A DNA stretch of 64,000 nucleotides, from positions 1 to 64,000 of the forward strand of contig JADKKH010000001.1 of the NCBI GenBank assembly GCA_016720585.1. Reading direction: 5' to 3'. This document shows, in pieces, positions 16,824 through 25,920 of the stretch (position 1 is the stretch's first letter; every line of letters begins with the position of its first letter). The DNA comes from Chitinophagaceae bacterium (lineage in GTDB: Bacteria > Bacteroidota > Bacteroidia > Chitinophagales > Chitinophagaceae). The notes under the pieces are model-generated. The model was not told where the DNA came from and did no database searches. It saw only the letters and a program-made list of their open reading frames with translations. A program made the position numbers and the translations under genes.

Positions 16824-19097
16824 ATGAAAAAAATTTTTCTGGTACTGTCCATTTTAGTTTCGGCTATAGCATTTTCTCAAACAGGGACTGATTCTAAAAT
16901 GCATGTGTTTGTTAGTTCCCTGATGAAGAAGATGACCCTCAGTGAAAAAATAGGACAGTTGAACCTGCTGACTCCGGGCGGCGATGTGAACACAGGAACC
17001 GTAGTAAGCCGGGATGTAGAGAAAAAAATAATTGAAGGGAACGTGGGAGGATTATTTGGCGTAACAGGAGTAGATAAGATAAAAACCGCCCAGGATATAG
17101 CTGTAAAGCAAAGTCGTTTAAAAATTCCCCTGCTATTTGGTTCAGATATTATTCATGGTTATAAAACCATTTTCCCGATTCCATTGGGTCTTTCCTGCAG
17201 TTGGGATATGAAAATAATTGAACAAACGGCACGCATGGCGGCTATCGAAGCAACAGCAGATGGTTTATGCTGGAACTTTTCACCCATGGTAGATATTGCC
17301 CGTGATCCCCGCTGGGGCCGTATGGCGGAAGGGTCCGGGGAAGATCCTTATCTCGGTTCACAGGTTGCCATTGCGATGGTAAACGGTTACCAGGGCTATG
17401 ATCTGGCAAAAAATAATACACTGATGGCCTGCGTAAAACATTTTGCCCTGTACGGTGCAGCTGAAGCAGGAAGAGATTATAACACCACGGACATGAGCCG
17501 GGTAAGAATGTACAACGAATACCTGCCACCATACAAAGCGGCCATAAATGCAGGAGCCGGGAGTATGATGAGCTCCTTTAATGAAATTGATGGCATCCCT
17601 GCCACCGGTAATAAATGGTTGCTTACAGATCTATTGAGAAAGCAATGGGGGTTCAGGGGGTTTGTAGTATCCGATTATACATCAGTAAATGAAATGATGG
17701 CCCATGGAATGGGTGATCTGCAAACAGTGTCTGCCCTTTCATTAAAGGCCGGGCTTGATATGGATATGGTAGGCGAAGGATTTTTGATGACATTAAAAAA
17801 ATCATTGCAGGAAAAAAAAGTTACCATTTCGGAAATTGACCAGGCCTGCCGCCGCATTCTCGAAGCAAAATATAAACTTGGGTTGTTTGATGACCCGTAT
17901 CGGTACATTGATCCCACCCGACCGGCAAAAGAAATACTTACCGCCCAAAATAGAAAAGAAGCAAGAGAAATTGCTGCGCGATCATTTGTATTATTGAAAA
18001 ATAACAATCAAACATTACCCCTTAAAAAAACGGGGGTCATTGCATTGATCGGCCCATTGGCTGATGACCAAAATAATATGCTCGGGACATGGGCAGTTTC
18101 CGGTGATTCCAAATTATCGGTATCAGTACTGAATGGAATAAAAAATGCTGCAGGAAGCCAGGTCAATATCCTCTATGCCAAAGGAGCCAATATTTCAGAC
18201 GACACCCTGTTTGCCAAAAAAGTAAATGTGTTTGGAACAAGAATAGATATCGACAAACGAACACCGGCTGAGATGCTGAATGAAGCTTTAGAAATTGCCA
18301 ATAAATCAGATGTGGTGGTCGCCGTGGTCGGTGAAGCTTCAGAGATGAGTGGTGAATCAGCCAGCCGAACCGATATTACTCTTCCGGAAAGCCAGAAAAA
18401 ATTAATAAGAGCCCTGGTAAGCACAGGCAAGCCTGTTGTACTGGTTATGATGAGTGGCAGACCATTGGCATTGGTGGAAGAAAATACACTGGCGACCTCA
18501 ATTTTACAGGTATGGCATGCAGGTACAGAAGCTGGTAATGCCATTGCTGATGTATTATTCGGTAACTATAATCCTTCCGGAAAATTATCAGTAACCTTTC
18601 CCAGGAATGTGGGCCAGGTACCCATCTATTACAGTCAAAAAAATACAGGCAGACCTTCTGTAGGTGATGCGCCAAAATTTTTATCCAACTACCTGGATGT
18701 GCCGAATACACCCTTATTTCCTTTTGGCTATGGACTAAGCTATACGTCATTTTCTTACAGCGAGATTAAGCTGAATAAAACTTCCATGAAAATGAATGAG
18801 TCCATCACCGCTTCTGTTACAATAACAAATACCGGAAAATATGATGGTGAAGAAGTGGTGCAGCTTTATATCCGGGATCTGGTGGGATCTATAACCCGGC
18901 CAGTGAAAGAACTGAAGGGGTTTCAGAAAATAAAATTAAAAGCAGGAGAGTCAAAACAGGTTTCCTTTTCTATAGATGTAAACGACCTGAAATTCTACAA
19001 TAGTGAACTTAAATTTGTTTCCGAACCCGGAGATTTTATCCTGTTTATTGGAACTAACTCAAACGATGTAAAAGAAAAGGGTTTTAAATTGGAATAG
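16824..19097 (+). CDS. GH3 beta-glucosidase
   Basis: A 757-residue secreted enzyme (signal MKKIFLVLSILVSAIAFSQ). The N-terminal GH3 domain has KIGQLNLL, KHFALYGAAEAGRDYN and the nucleophile motif GFVVSDY (Asp284). The second domain contains GEASEMSGESASR, where the acid/base glutamate is expected, and a C-terminal fibronectin III-like domain follows (about 650-750, VTITNTGKYDGEEVVQLYIRD). This is the BglX-like architecture. Next to two GH144-type enzymes it probably trims sophoro-oligosaccharides to glucose in the periplasm, as GH3 partners do in known beta-1,2-glucan loci. Confidence 0.92.
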   Translation: MKKIFLVLSILVSAIAFSQTGTDSKMHVFVSSLMKKMTLSEKIGQLNLLTPGGDVNTGTVVSRDVEKKIIEGNVGGLFGVTGVDKIKTAQDIAVKQSRLKIPLLFGSDIIHGYKTIFPIPLGLSCSWDMKIIEQTARMAAIEATADGLCWNFSPMVDIARDPRWGRMAEGSGEDPYLGSQVAIAMVNGYQGYDLAKNNTLMACVKHFALYGAAEAGRDYNTTDMSRVRMYNEYLPPYKAAINAGAGSMMSSFNEIDGIPATGNKWLLTDLLRKQWGFRGFVVSDYTSVNEMMAHGMGDLQTVSALSLKAGLDMDMVGEGFLMTLKKSLQEKKVTISEIDQACRRILEAKYKLGLFDDPYRYIDPTRPAKEILTAQNRKEAREIAARSFVLLKNNNQTLPLKKTGVIALIGPLADDQNNMLGTWAVSGDSKLSVSVLNGIKNAAGSQVNILYAKGANISDDTLFAKKVNVFGTRIDIDKRTPAEMLNEALEIANKSDVVVAVVGEASEMSGESASRTDITLPESQKKLIRALVSTGKPVVLVMMSGRPLALVEENTLATSILQVWHAGTEAGNAIADVLFGNYNPSGKLSVTFPRNVGQVPIYYSQKNTGRPSVGDAPKFLSNYLDVPNTPLFPFGYGLSYTSFSYSEIKLNKTSMKMNESITASVTITNTGKYDGEEVVQLYIRDLVGSITRPVKELKGFQKIKLKAGESKQVSFSIDVNDLKFYNSELKFVSEPGDFILFIGTNSNDVKEKGFKLE

Positions 19098-19111
19098 CCG
19101 GCTGTTTGCGA

Positions 19112-19345
19112 TCATTTCACTTCCTCAAAATCTATATAATCCCCGGCCTTGGTTTTAGGTTCCGGCTTGGGAGAAGAAGCCTGTGTTGTGTAATCCTGTT
19201 GTTTTTGCATTTGCTCCTGCATGTGGCTCTGCATTTCCCGGAATCCTTTTTTGATTTTACGGCTGGCCAGGTAAACCGGTATCACCAGTTTAAAGATGAA
19301 TTGAAATAAAATATAAGCCAGGATGGCATATAAAACGAATTTCAT
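19112..19345 (-). CDS. Small membrane protein, DUF4834-like
   Basis: A 77-residue protein with one N-terminal transmembrane helix (about 3-25, FVLYAILAYILFQFIFKLVIPVYL). A basic amphipathic stretch SRKIKKGFREMQSHMQEQMQKQQ follows, and then an acidic end DYIDFEEVK. This fits the small DUF4834 family found before rimP in Bacteroidota. It is convergent with the GH3 gene (14 nt apart) and divergent from rimP. No function is known. Confidence 0.6.
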   Translation of the reverse strand: MKFVLYAILAYILFQFIFKLVIPVYLASRKIKKGFREMQSHMQEQMQKQQDYTTQASSPKPEPKTKAGDYIDFEEVK

Positions 19346-19413
19346 CCTGTAAAGGTAAGTTCAGCTGATTTATTGTTACCGGAATTTTCAGCCTGCCTGC
19401 CGCCAGGAGGGGT

Positions 19414-19431
19414 ACCCGATAGCTATCGGGT
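19414..19431. repeat. Dispersed 18-nt palindrome
   Basis: ACCCGATAGCTATCGGGT is a perfect palindrome. Its 14-nt core CCGATAGCTATCGG is identical to that of the palindromes inside the two tRNA-like relics (7193-7210, 7334-7351). A GC-rich block CCTGCCTGCCGCCAGGAGG lies directly upstream (19392-19410). Confidence 0.8.
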
Positions 19432-19460
19432 TATTAACCTTCTTGATTTACCCCTCATTA

Positions 19461-19493
19461 TTTGGCAAATACCTTCCCATACCCTTATATTTG
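19461..19493 (+). promoter_or_regulatory. Promoter of rimP-nusA-infB
   Basis: TTTG at 19461-19464, 21-nt spacer, TATATTTG at 19486-19493: a close match to the Bacteroidota sigma-ABfr consensus. Transcription should start near 19498, giving a leader of about 50 nt with a strong hairpin. Confidence 0.75.
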
Positions 19494-19509
19494 CACTGGA
19501 AATAGCAGT

Positions 19510-19537
19510 AAGAAGGGAACGAGGCCGTTCCCTTCTT
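19510..19537 (+). promoter_or_regulatory. Leader hairpin upstream of rimP
   Basis: A perfect 12-bp stem, AAGAAGGGAACG and CGTTCCCTTCTT, with a 4-nt loop AGGC, followed by a T-rich tail. It lies between the likely transcription start and the ATG at 19550 and looks like an attenuator or protein-binding site. Confidence 0.7.
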
Positions 19538-19549
19538 CTTTTATACCCC

Positions 19550-20020
19550 ATGAACGGAGAAGCACAAATAAAGGACCTTGAGCAGAGAGTGAATGCTTTG
19601 ATCAGTACCGAAACGGATCTATTCCTGGTGGAGGTAAGAATCAAGCCGACGAATAATATAAAAGTGTTTATCGATGGCAACCAGGGAGTTAGCATTGAAA
19701 AACTGGTACACTATCATCGCCGTTTGTATAAGCAACTGGAAGAGGAGAATATTTATCCGGCGGGTGATTTTTCCCTGGAAGTATCATCACCCGGGTTAGA
19801 GGAACCGCTGAAATTGTATCGCCAGTACCTGAAAAATATTGGCCGTTTTGTAGAAGTTACGGACAAGGAAGAGCATAAAATTGAAGGAAAATTGATCCGT
19901 GCAACAGAAGAAAGTATTGTAATTGAGGAAACAACAGGTAAAGGAAAGAAAATGGAAACAGTGCAACACACTATTTCTTTTGATAACATTAAAACAACTA
20001 AAGTTCAAATCAAATTCTAA
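19550..20020 (+). CDS. rimP: Ribosome maturation factor RimP
   Basis: A 156-residue protein needed for 30S subunit maturation. The start at ATG 19550 lies just after the leader hairpin; the longer open frame back to 19373 would run through the promoter. Typical RimP features are seen: DLEQRVNALI at the start, FLVEVRIKPTNNIKVFIDGNQGVSIE, the signature DFSLEVSSPGLEEPLK, and the C-terminal SH3-like domain (IEGKLIRATEESIVIEE) ending with KTTKVQIKF. It heads the canonical rimP-nusA-infB order. Confidence 0.95.
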   Translation: MNGEAQIKDLEQRVNALISTETDLFLVEVRIKPTNNIKVFIDGNQGVSIEKLVHYHRRLYKQLEEENIYPAGDFSLEVSSPGLEEPLKLYRQYLKNIGRFVEVTDKEEHKIEGKLIRATEESIVIEETTGKGKKMETVQHTISFDNIKTTKVQIKF

Positions 20021-20034
20021 AAATAGTTACGAGC

Positions 20035-20113
20035 TTAGAGCTAAGAGTTTCGAGACGACCCAATTACTTTCGGGTTTAACTCGAAACCAGCAACTCAAAA
20101 CTCGCAGCTTGCA
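20035..20113. repeat. Inverted repeat between rimP and nusA
   Basis: GTTTCGAG (20047-20054) pairs with CTCGAAAC (20080-20087) around a loop containing GACCC and GGGTT, which can extend the pairing. Flanking text (AGCTAAGAGTTTCGAG; CTCAAAACTCGCAGCTTGC) looks like degenerate repeat sequence rather than coding DNA. Confidence 0.55.
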
Positions 20114-20127
20114 AAATTTCAAGTGTT

Positions 20128-21375
20128 ATGTCAAGTATTAACCTGATAGATGCATTCCAGGATTTTAAAGAAGCGGAAAACATTGATCGACCTACGATGA
20201 TGAAAGTGGTGGAAGATGTATTTAAAACCCTGTTGAGGAAAAAATACACCAGCGATGATAATTTTGATGTGATTGTAAATGCCGAGAAAGGTGACCTGGA
20301 AATCATTCGCCGGCGCATGATCGTAGAAGACGGGCAGGTGGAAGATCCGCTGGCCCAGGTGGCTTATTCCGATGCGGTGAAAATTGAACCTGACTTCGAG
20401 GTTGGGGAAGAATTATATGAAGAAATTGACCTGCTGGACTTCGGACGCCGGGCTATTTTAGCGGCTAAGCAAACCCTGGCCAGCCGTATCAGCGATTTGA
20501 AGAAAAATGTTCTGGCAAAAAAATATGGCGATCGGATCGGTGAAATTATCAGCGCGGAAGTATACCAGGTGTGGAAGAAAGAAATCTTATTACTTGATGA
20601 GGAAGGGAATGAACTGATATTGCCCAAAAGCGAACAGATACCACAGGACTATTTTAAAAAAGGGGAAAGTATACGTTCGGTAGTGAAGAAAGTGGATATG
20701 AAGAATAACAGCCCGGTGATCATCCTTTCCAGGACATCCCCGGAATTCCTGGCTAAATTATTAGAGATAGAAGTTCCGGAAATTTTTGACGGCCTGATCG
20801 TGATTAAGAAAATTGTAAGGGATCCGGGAGAAAGAGCAAAGGTTGCCGTAGAATCGTACGATGATCGTATTGATCCGGTGGGCGCCTGTGTGGGAATGAA
20901 AGGAAGCCGTATTCATGGCATCGTTCGGGAATTGAAGAATGAAAACATAGATGTCATCAACTGGACCAGCAATATTCAATTATTAATACAACGTTCGCTG
21001 ACACCAGCTAAAATCACCAGTATGGAACTGGATAATGAGGCCAAGCATGCGAACGTATACCTGAAGCCGGACCAGGTTTCCCTGGCAATCGGCCGGCGTG
21101 GTGTAAATATCAAGTTGGCTTGTGAACTTACCGAGTATGAACTGGATGTTTACCGTGACAATGAAGGCGAAGAAGAGGAATTTGATATTGACCTGGATGA
21201 ATTCAGCGATGAGATAGAAACCTGGATCATTGATGAATTGAAAAGAGTGGGCTGTGATACCGGAAGAAGTGTATTGAAACTTACCGCGGAAGAATTGGAG
21301 CGTAGAACAGATCTGGAAAAAGAAACCATCGCTGACGTAAGAAGAATATTAAAAGAAGAATTTGATAAAGAATAG
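20128..21375 (+). CDS. nusA: Transcription termination/antitermination protein NusA
   Basis: A 415-residue RNA polymerase-binding factor. It contains the NusA N-terminal domain (1-130, DRPTMMKVVEDVFKTLLRKKY), an S1 domain (about 140-205), then two KH domains. The signature DPVGACVGMKGSRI is in KH1, and YLKPDQVSLAIGRRGVNIKLA in KH2. A short acidic linker and a C-terminal helix-hairpin-helix-like stretch follow (ERRTDLEKETIADVRRILKEEF). This is the usual Bacteroidota form. It sits 107 nt after rimP and 80 nt before infB. Confidence 0.97.
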   Translation: MSSINLIDAFQDFKEAENIDRPTMMKVVEDVFKTLLRKKYTSDDNFDVIVNAEKGDLEIIRRRMIVEDGQVEDPLAQVAYSDAVKIEPDFEVGEELYEEIDLLDFGRRAILAAKQTLASRISDLKKNVLAKKYGDRIGEIISAEVYQVWKKEILLLDEEGNELILPKSEQIPQDYFKKGESIRSVVKKVDMKNNSPVIILSRTSPEFLAKLLEIEVPEIFDGLIVIKKIVRDPGERAKVAVESYDDRIDPVGACVGMKGSRIHGIVRELKNENIDVINWTSNIQLLIQRSLTPAKITSMELDNEAKHANVYLKPDQVSLAIGRRGVNIKLACELTEYELDVYRDNEGEEEEFDIDLDEFSDEIETWIIDELKRVGCDTGRSVLKLTAEELERRTDLEKETIADVRRILKEEFDKE

Positions 21376-21455
21376 CAGGGTGCGGGTGGCATGGTGTATC
21401 TATACCATGCGCCGGTTCACTCTTACTATTCGCTAGGAACAATTAAACAACCTGA

Positions 21456-24329
21456 ATGGCAGAATTAAAACTTCCAAGATTATTAGCAGCGGCCAAAGAA
21501 TTTAACATTGGCCAGGACACGCTTATTGATTTCCTGTCGGGAAAAGGGTTTCACAAAGATGACCTGAAGCCGACCTCGAAGTTATCAGAGGAGATGTATC
21601 GTTCCCTGCAACAGGAATTCTCCAGCGATAAAGCGGCTAAAATAAAGAGTGATCAGCTTGAATTACCGAAAGGCTCGCAGGTAGAAGCCAAAAAGAAGAG
21701 AGAGGATGAAGAAATTAGTTTCAAAAAAGAAGAGAAGCCTTCAGTTAAGATAACAAAGAAAGAAGAAGCAAAACCGGTGGAAGAAGAAAAACCGGCAAAA
21801 GCAAAAGAACAGAAAGAAGAAACAACTCCTCCCGTTCCCGCTAAGGAAGAGGAAGTAACAAAAATCAAGACACCTGAAATAGAAGGACCCAAAGTGGTCA
21901 AGAAAATTGATCTCTCCACTATTGATTCTTCCACACGTCCTAAAAAAACAACCAAAGCAAAAAAAGAGGAAGAAGTAAAACCAGTTGTTGAAGAAAAAGC
22001 AGGTAAAGGCAAAGCGAAGAAAACCAAAAAAGAAGAGGAAGAAGTAAAACCGGCTGCTGAAAAAACTGTATCCAAAGAAGAACCGGTTGCCGAAGAGCAC
22101 ACAACCATTATTGAAAATATTGAAGTTGAAAAACTTACCGGGCCCAAGATTCTTGGAAAGATAGATTTACCGTTGGATAGTGATACCCGGCCTGTAAAAG
22201 ATGAAAAAAAGAAAAGAAAACGTATCCCGATTGAGAAAAAAGATAACAAACGGGAAATATTTATCAATAAAGATACCGGTGGCGACAGAAGAACGGGAGG
22301 TGGAACCGGTGGTGGTAACTTCAACCGGGGCAGGGGTGGCAGTACGGGCGGTGCAAATCGTGGAGGTGGCGGACGGACCAGCGGTACGGGTGGACGCAGA
22401 GAAGATAAACTGATTGATGAAAAAGAAATTCAGCGGAAAATTCAGGAAACACAGGCCAAACTGGCCGGAGGCGGAGGCCGTGGTAAAAACCTGAAAGCAA
22501 AAATGCGCCGGGAGAAAAGGCAGGAACTGGCCGATGCTCAGGGTGAAACCGGTGATGATAATAAATTACAGGTAACGGAATTTATCAGCGTAAGCGAACT
22601 GGCCAACCTGATGGATGTGAGTTTTGCAGAAGTGATCAGCAAGTGTATGAGTCTGGGCATCATGGTGTCAATCAACCAGCGGTTGGATGCCGAAGTGATC
22701 GAACTGGTAGCCAGTGAATTTGGTTATGATGTAGAGTTCATTGATATGGAGAAGCAAATGGAGATGGAAGAGGAAAATGACGCGGATCATGAAGATGAAT
22801 TGAAATTCCGGTCTCCTATTGTTACGATTATGGGTCACGTAGACCATGGTAAAACATCTTTACTCGACTATATCCGCAGCGCCAATGTAGTTGCTGGGGA
22901 AGCCGGTGGAATTACTCAACATATCGGTGCTTACCAGGTAGAACTGGCCAATGGAAAACAAATCACCTTCCTGGATACGCCGGGTCACGAAGCGTTTACA
23001 GCGATGAGAGCAAGAGGAGCAAAAGTTACCGATATAGCCGTCATCGTTATTGCAGCAGATGATGCGGTGATGCCGCAAACCCGGGAGGCGATCAGTCATG
23101 CCCAGGCTGCAGGAGTACCGATGATTTTTGCCATCAATAAGATTGATAAAGACGGTGCTAATTCAAAAAAGATTTATGAACAGCTATCCCAGATGAATAT
23201 CCTGGTAGAAGAATGGGGTGGTAAATTCCAGAGCCAGGAAATAGCCGCAAAAAAAGGATTGAACGTTGACAAACTGCTCGAGAAAATTTTGCTGGAAGCA
23301 GAGATCCTGGATTTAAAAGCAAACCCCGATCGGGAAGCTACCGGAACGATCATCGAAGCATCCCTGGATAAAGGCCGTGGTTATGTGGCAACTTTATTGG
23401 TAGAGAACGGAACATTACATCCCGGTGATCTAATTGTGAGTGGTCAGTATTTTGGCCGCGTGAAAGCCATGTTCAACGAAAGAAATAAGAAAGAAGAAGA
23501 AGCCGGTCCATCGGCGCCGGCTGTCATATTGGGATTGAACGGTGCACCCCAGGCAGGTGAAAAATTCAAAGTATATGAAGATGAAGCCGAAGCAAAGGAA
23601 ATTGCTTATCGCCGTGCACAGATATTGAGGGAACAGGGTATCCGGACCAAAAAGCATATTACCCTGGATGAAATTGGCCGACGCCTGGCATTGGGAAGCT
23701 TTAAAGAACTTAAAGTTATCATCAAAGGAGACGTGGATGGTTCTGTAGAGGCCTTGAGTGATTCATTACAAAAACTATCTACCCCCGAAATTTTAGTAAG
23801 TGTAATTCATAAAGGAGTCGGACAGATCAACGAAAGTGATATTGTACTGGCTGAAGCATCGGATGCCATTGTTATTGCATTCAACGTGCGGCCTTCATTA
23901 CAGGCATCTAAACTGGCAGATAATGTAGGTATTGAGATCAAGATGTACTCGATCATCTATAATGCCATTGAAGAAGTTAAGAGTGCCATGGAAGGCATGC
24001 TGGAACCGAAAGTGCAGGAAAAAATTGTTGCGAACGTAGAGATACGGGAAGTTTTCAAATTTGATAAAGCAACGGTTGCAGGATGTACGGTCCGGGATGG
24101 AAAGATCAAAAGAGATTCTAAGATCCGGTTGATCCGCGATGGTATCGTTATTTATCCTTCCGGGGAAGGTGGCAGCGCAGAACTGGGCTCATTAAAGCGC
24201 TTTAAAGATGATGCCAAAGAAGTATTGTCCGGCATGGAATGCGGATTAACCATTAAGAATTTCACCGATTATAAAGTGGGGGATGTGGTGGAAGCCTATG
24301 AAATTGAAGAAGTAAAAAGAACCTTGTAA
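21456..24329 (+). CDS. infB: Translation initiation factor IF-2
   Basis: A 957-residue GTPase that places initiator tRNA on the 30S subunit. The N-terminal ~400 residues are a low-complexity, Lys/Glu/Pro-rich region with a Gly/Arg-rich patch near 275-320. An IF2_N domain (VSELANLMDVSFAEVISKCMSLG) follows. The G domain has GHVDHGKT at 460-467, DTPGH at 507-511 and NKID at 561-564. Domains II, III and IV complete the protein (GDVDGSVEALSDSL; VAGCTVRDGKIKRDS). The long charged arm is typical of Bacteroidota IF-2. Confidence 0.98.
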   Translation: MAELKLPRLLAAAKEFNIGQDTLIDFLSGKGFHKDDLKPTSKLSEEMYRSLQQEFSSDKAAKIKSDQLELPKGSQVEAKKKREDEEISFKKEEKPSVKITKKEEAKPVEEEKPAKAKEQKEETTPPVPAKEEEVTKIKTPEIEGPKVVKKIDLSTIDSSTRPKKTTKAKKEEEVKPVVEEKAGKGKAKKTKKEEEEVKPAAEKTVSKEEPVAEEHTTIIENIEVEKLTGPKILGKIDLPLDSDTRPVKDEKKKRKRIPIEKKDNKREIFINKDTGGDRRTGGGTGGGNFNRGRGGSTGGANRGGGGRTSGTGGRREDKLIDEKEIQRKIQETQAKLAGGGGRGKNLKAKMRREKRQELADAQGETGDDNKLQVTEFISVSELANLMDVSFAEVISKCMSLGIMVSINQRLDAEVIELVASEFGYDVEFIDMEKQMEMEEENDADHEDELKFRSPIVTIMGHVDHGKTSLLDYIRSANVVAGEAGGITQHIGAYQVELANGKQITFLDTPGHEAFTAMRARGAKVTDIAVIVIAADDAVMPQTREAISHAQAAGVPMIFAINKIDKDGANSKKIYEQLSQMNILVEEWGGKFQSQEIAAKKGLNVDKLLEKILLEAEILDLKANPDREATGTIIEASLDKGRGYVATLLVENGTLHPGDLIVSGQYFGRVKAMFNERNKKEEEAGPSAPAVILGLNGAPQAGEKFKVYEDEAEAKEIAYRRAQILREQGIRTKKHITLDEIGRRLALGSFKELKVIIKGDVDGSVEALSDSLQKLSTPEILVSVIHKGVGQINESDIVLAEASDAIVIAFNVRPSLQASKLADNVGIEIKMYSIIYNAIEEVKSAMEGMLEPKVQEKIVANVEIREVFKFDKATVAGCTVRDGKIKRDSKIRLIRDGIVIYPSGEGGSAELGSLKRFKDDAKEVLSGMECGLTIKNFTDYKVGDVVEAYEIEEVKRTL

Positions 24330-24437
24330 AAGGTTCCCTATTCCGAATAAAAAACTCAAATCCCGGGTACTTTTGACTTCATCGAGAAAATTTTGTTAAA
24401 TACCCTGCTCATATTATTTAAGTCTTAACCGGCAAAG

Positions 24438-24445
24438 TACTTTTG
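24438..24445 (+). promoter_or_regulatory. -7 element of the surA-like gene
   Basis: TACTTTTG, matching TAnnTTTG, ends five bases before the ATG at 24451. A second TACTTTTG lies at 24367-24374. No clear -33 box was found for either. Confidence 0.4.
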
Positions 24446-24450
24446 AATTT

Positions 24451-25824
24451 ATGCGATATATAAACAGAATCCTGACCGTATGTTTTTTAATGCTGACGTT
24501 TACAGCAATAGCTCAATCGCAGGCAAAAAAAATTGTCGCCGATAAAATTGCCGGTATCGTAGGTGACCGGATCATTCTGGAGTCAGATATTAAAAACTCG
24601 ATAGCGGATATTGTCAGGCAGGGTGGAACAGTTCCGGATAACGCGGCTTGTATGCTGATGGAGCAGGCCCTTATTTCCAAAGTGCTGATGTTGCAGGCAG
24701 AAAAAGATTCCTTACCTGTAACGGATGAAGAAATTGAAGCAGAACTCGAGCAGAAAATACGATACTACATTAATCAGTTTGGCAGCCAGGATGTATTGGA
24801 AGAAGTGGCCGGTAAAACTATTTACCAGATCAAGGACGATGCAAGAGAATCCGTTAAGGAGCAGAAGCTGGCCGCAGCCATGCAACGTAAAATTGTAGAT
24901 AATGTCCGGATAACACCTACAGAAGTAAAAGCTTTTTTTGATAAGATTCCCAAAGACAGTTTACCTTTTTATGAATCCGAACTGGAAATAGGACAGATTC
25001 TTATTTTTCCCAAAGCTTCCCGGGAACTGGAGCAATACATTGTCGGGGAAATGAATAACTACAAAAAACAGGTTGAAACCAAAATCACCACTTTTGATCA
25101 GCTGGCCAAAAAAGTTTCCGAAGATCCGGGAAGTAAAGACCGGGGCGGTCAATACCAGATCAACCGTAATGAAAAAACCTGGGATCCTATATTTATGTCT
25201 ACCGCTTTCCGTTTGAAGGAAGGGGAAATTTCTTCCCCGGTCAAATCAAAATTCGGTTACCATATTATTCAAATGGTTCAGCGTAATGGAGATGATGCTA
25301 TCATCCGGCACATCCTGCGCATTCCTCCTGTTACAGAAACAGAAATCAACCAGGCCAAAAACAAATTGGATACTGTCAGGTCAAAGATCATTGCCGGGGT
25401 GTTGGCGTTTAATGCGGCGGCTTCTAAATACAGCGATGACGAAACGACTAAATTTGCCGGCCCCTACATTACGAACAGGGACGGTTCTCCGTATGTTACC
25501 ATTGATGCCCTCGATAAAGACATGGTGGGGATGCTCAGTAAAATGAAAGTGGGAGAATTTTCCCAGCCTACTGCTTTCCAGGATGAACAGGGAAGAAAAG
25601 GGGTAAGAATTGTGTACCTGAAATCCCGTTCAGCACCTCATCGCATGAACCTGCAGGATGACTACAGCAAAATATCCCAGTTTTCATTGGAGGAAAAGAA
25701 AAGCAAAACACTGGATAAATGGCTGAAGGTAAAAATTCCAACATACTATGTCATGGTGGATAATGAGACCAGTGCCGCTTGCCCGCAATTGCTGAAATAC
25801 ACAACGGAAAAAAAATCCCTTTAA
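24451..25824 (+). CDS. SurA-like periplasmic peptidyl-prolyl isomerase/chaperone
   Basis: A 457-residue exported protein (signal MRYINRILTVCFLMLTFTAIAQ). The SurA N-terminal domain (about 25-160) begins IVADKIAGIVGDRIILESDI. Two parvulin domains follow: the first with LEIGQILIFPKAS, KVSEDPGSKDRGGQY and SSPVKSKFGYHIIQM, the second with IIRHILRIPP and FSQPTAFQDEQGRKGVRIVYL. Such proteins escort unfolded outer-membrane proteins. A genome rich in barrels fits this role. Confidence 0.9.
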   Translation: MRYINRILTVCFLMLTFTAIAQSQAKKIVADKIAGIVGDRIILESDIKNSIADIVRQGGTVPDNAACMLMEQALISKVLMLQAEKDSLPVTDEEIEAELEQKIRYYINQFGSQDVLEEVAGKTIYQIKDDARESVKEQKLAAAMQRKIVDNVRITPTEVKAFFDKIPKDSLPFYESELEIGQILIFPKASRELEQYIVGEMNNYKKQVETKITTFDQLAKKVSEDPGSKDRGGQYQINRNEKTWDPIFMSTAFRLKEGEISSPVKSKFGYHIIQMVQRNGDDAIIRHILRIPPVTETEINQAKNKLDTVRSKIIAGVLAFNAAASKYSDDETTKFAGPYITNRDGSPYVTIDALDKDMVGMLSKMKVGEFSQPTAFQDEQGRKGVRIVYLKSRSAPHRMNLQDDYSKISQFSLEEKKSKTLDKWLKVKIPTYYVMVDNETSAACPQLLKYTTEKKSL

Positions 25825-25904
25825 TCGGTTTTCATCTTTGTAAGATCACGGCTACAGACGCTGGGTTTTTCCCTTTTGTAATACAGCCGTATACTATTAT
25901 CGCC

Positions 25905-25912
25905 TACCTTTG
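25905..25912 (+). promoter_or_regulatory. -7 element of the purF-like gene
   Basis: TACCTTTG matches TAnnTTTG and ends eight bases before the ATG at 25921. A TTTTG at 25874-25878 is 26 nt upstream, somewhat too far for a standard -33 box. Confidence 0.4.
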
Positions 25913-25920
25913 TAGTTTCC

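Noticed and set aside
21653..22324. 223-codon frame antisense to infB
   Set aside because: It is a mirror of the Lys/Glu-rich IF-2 arm, giving Ser/Phe-rich nonsense; low-complexity shadow.
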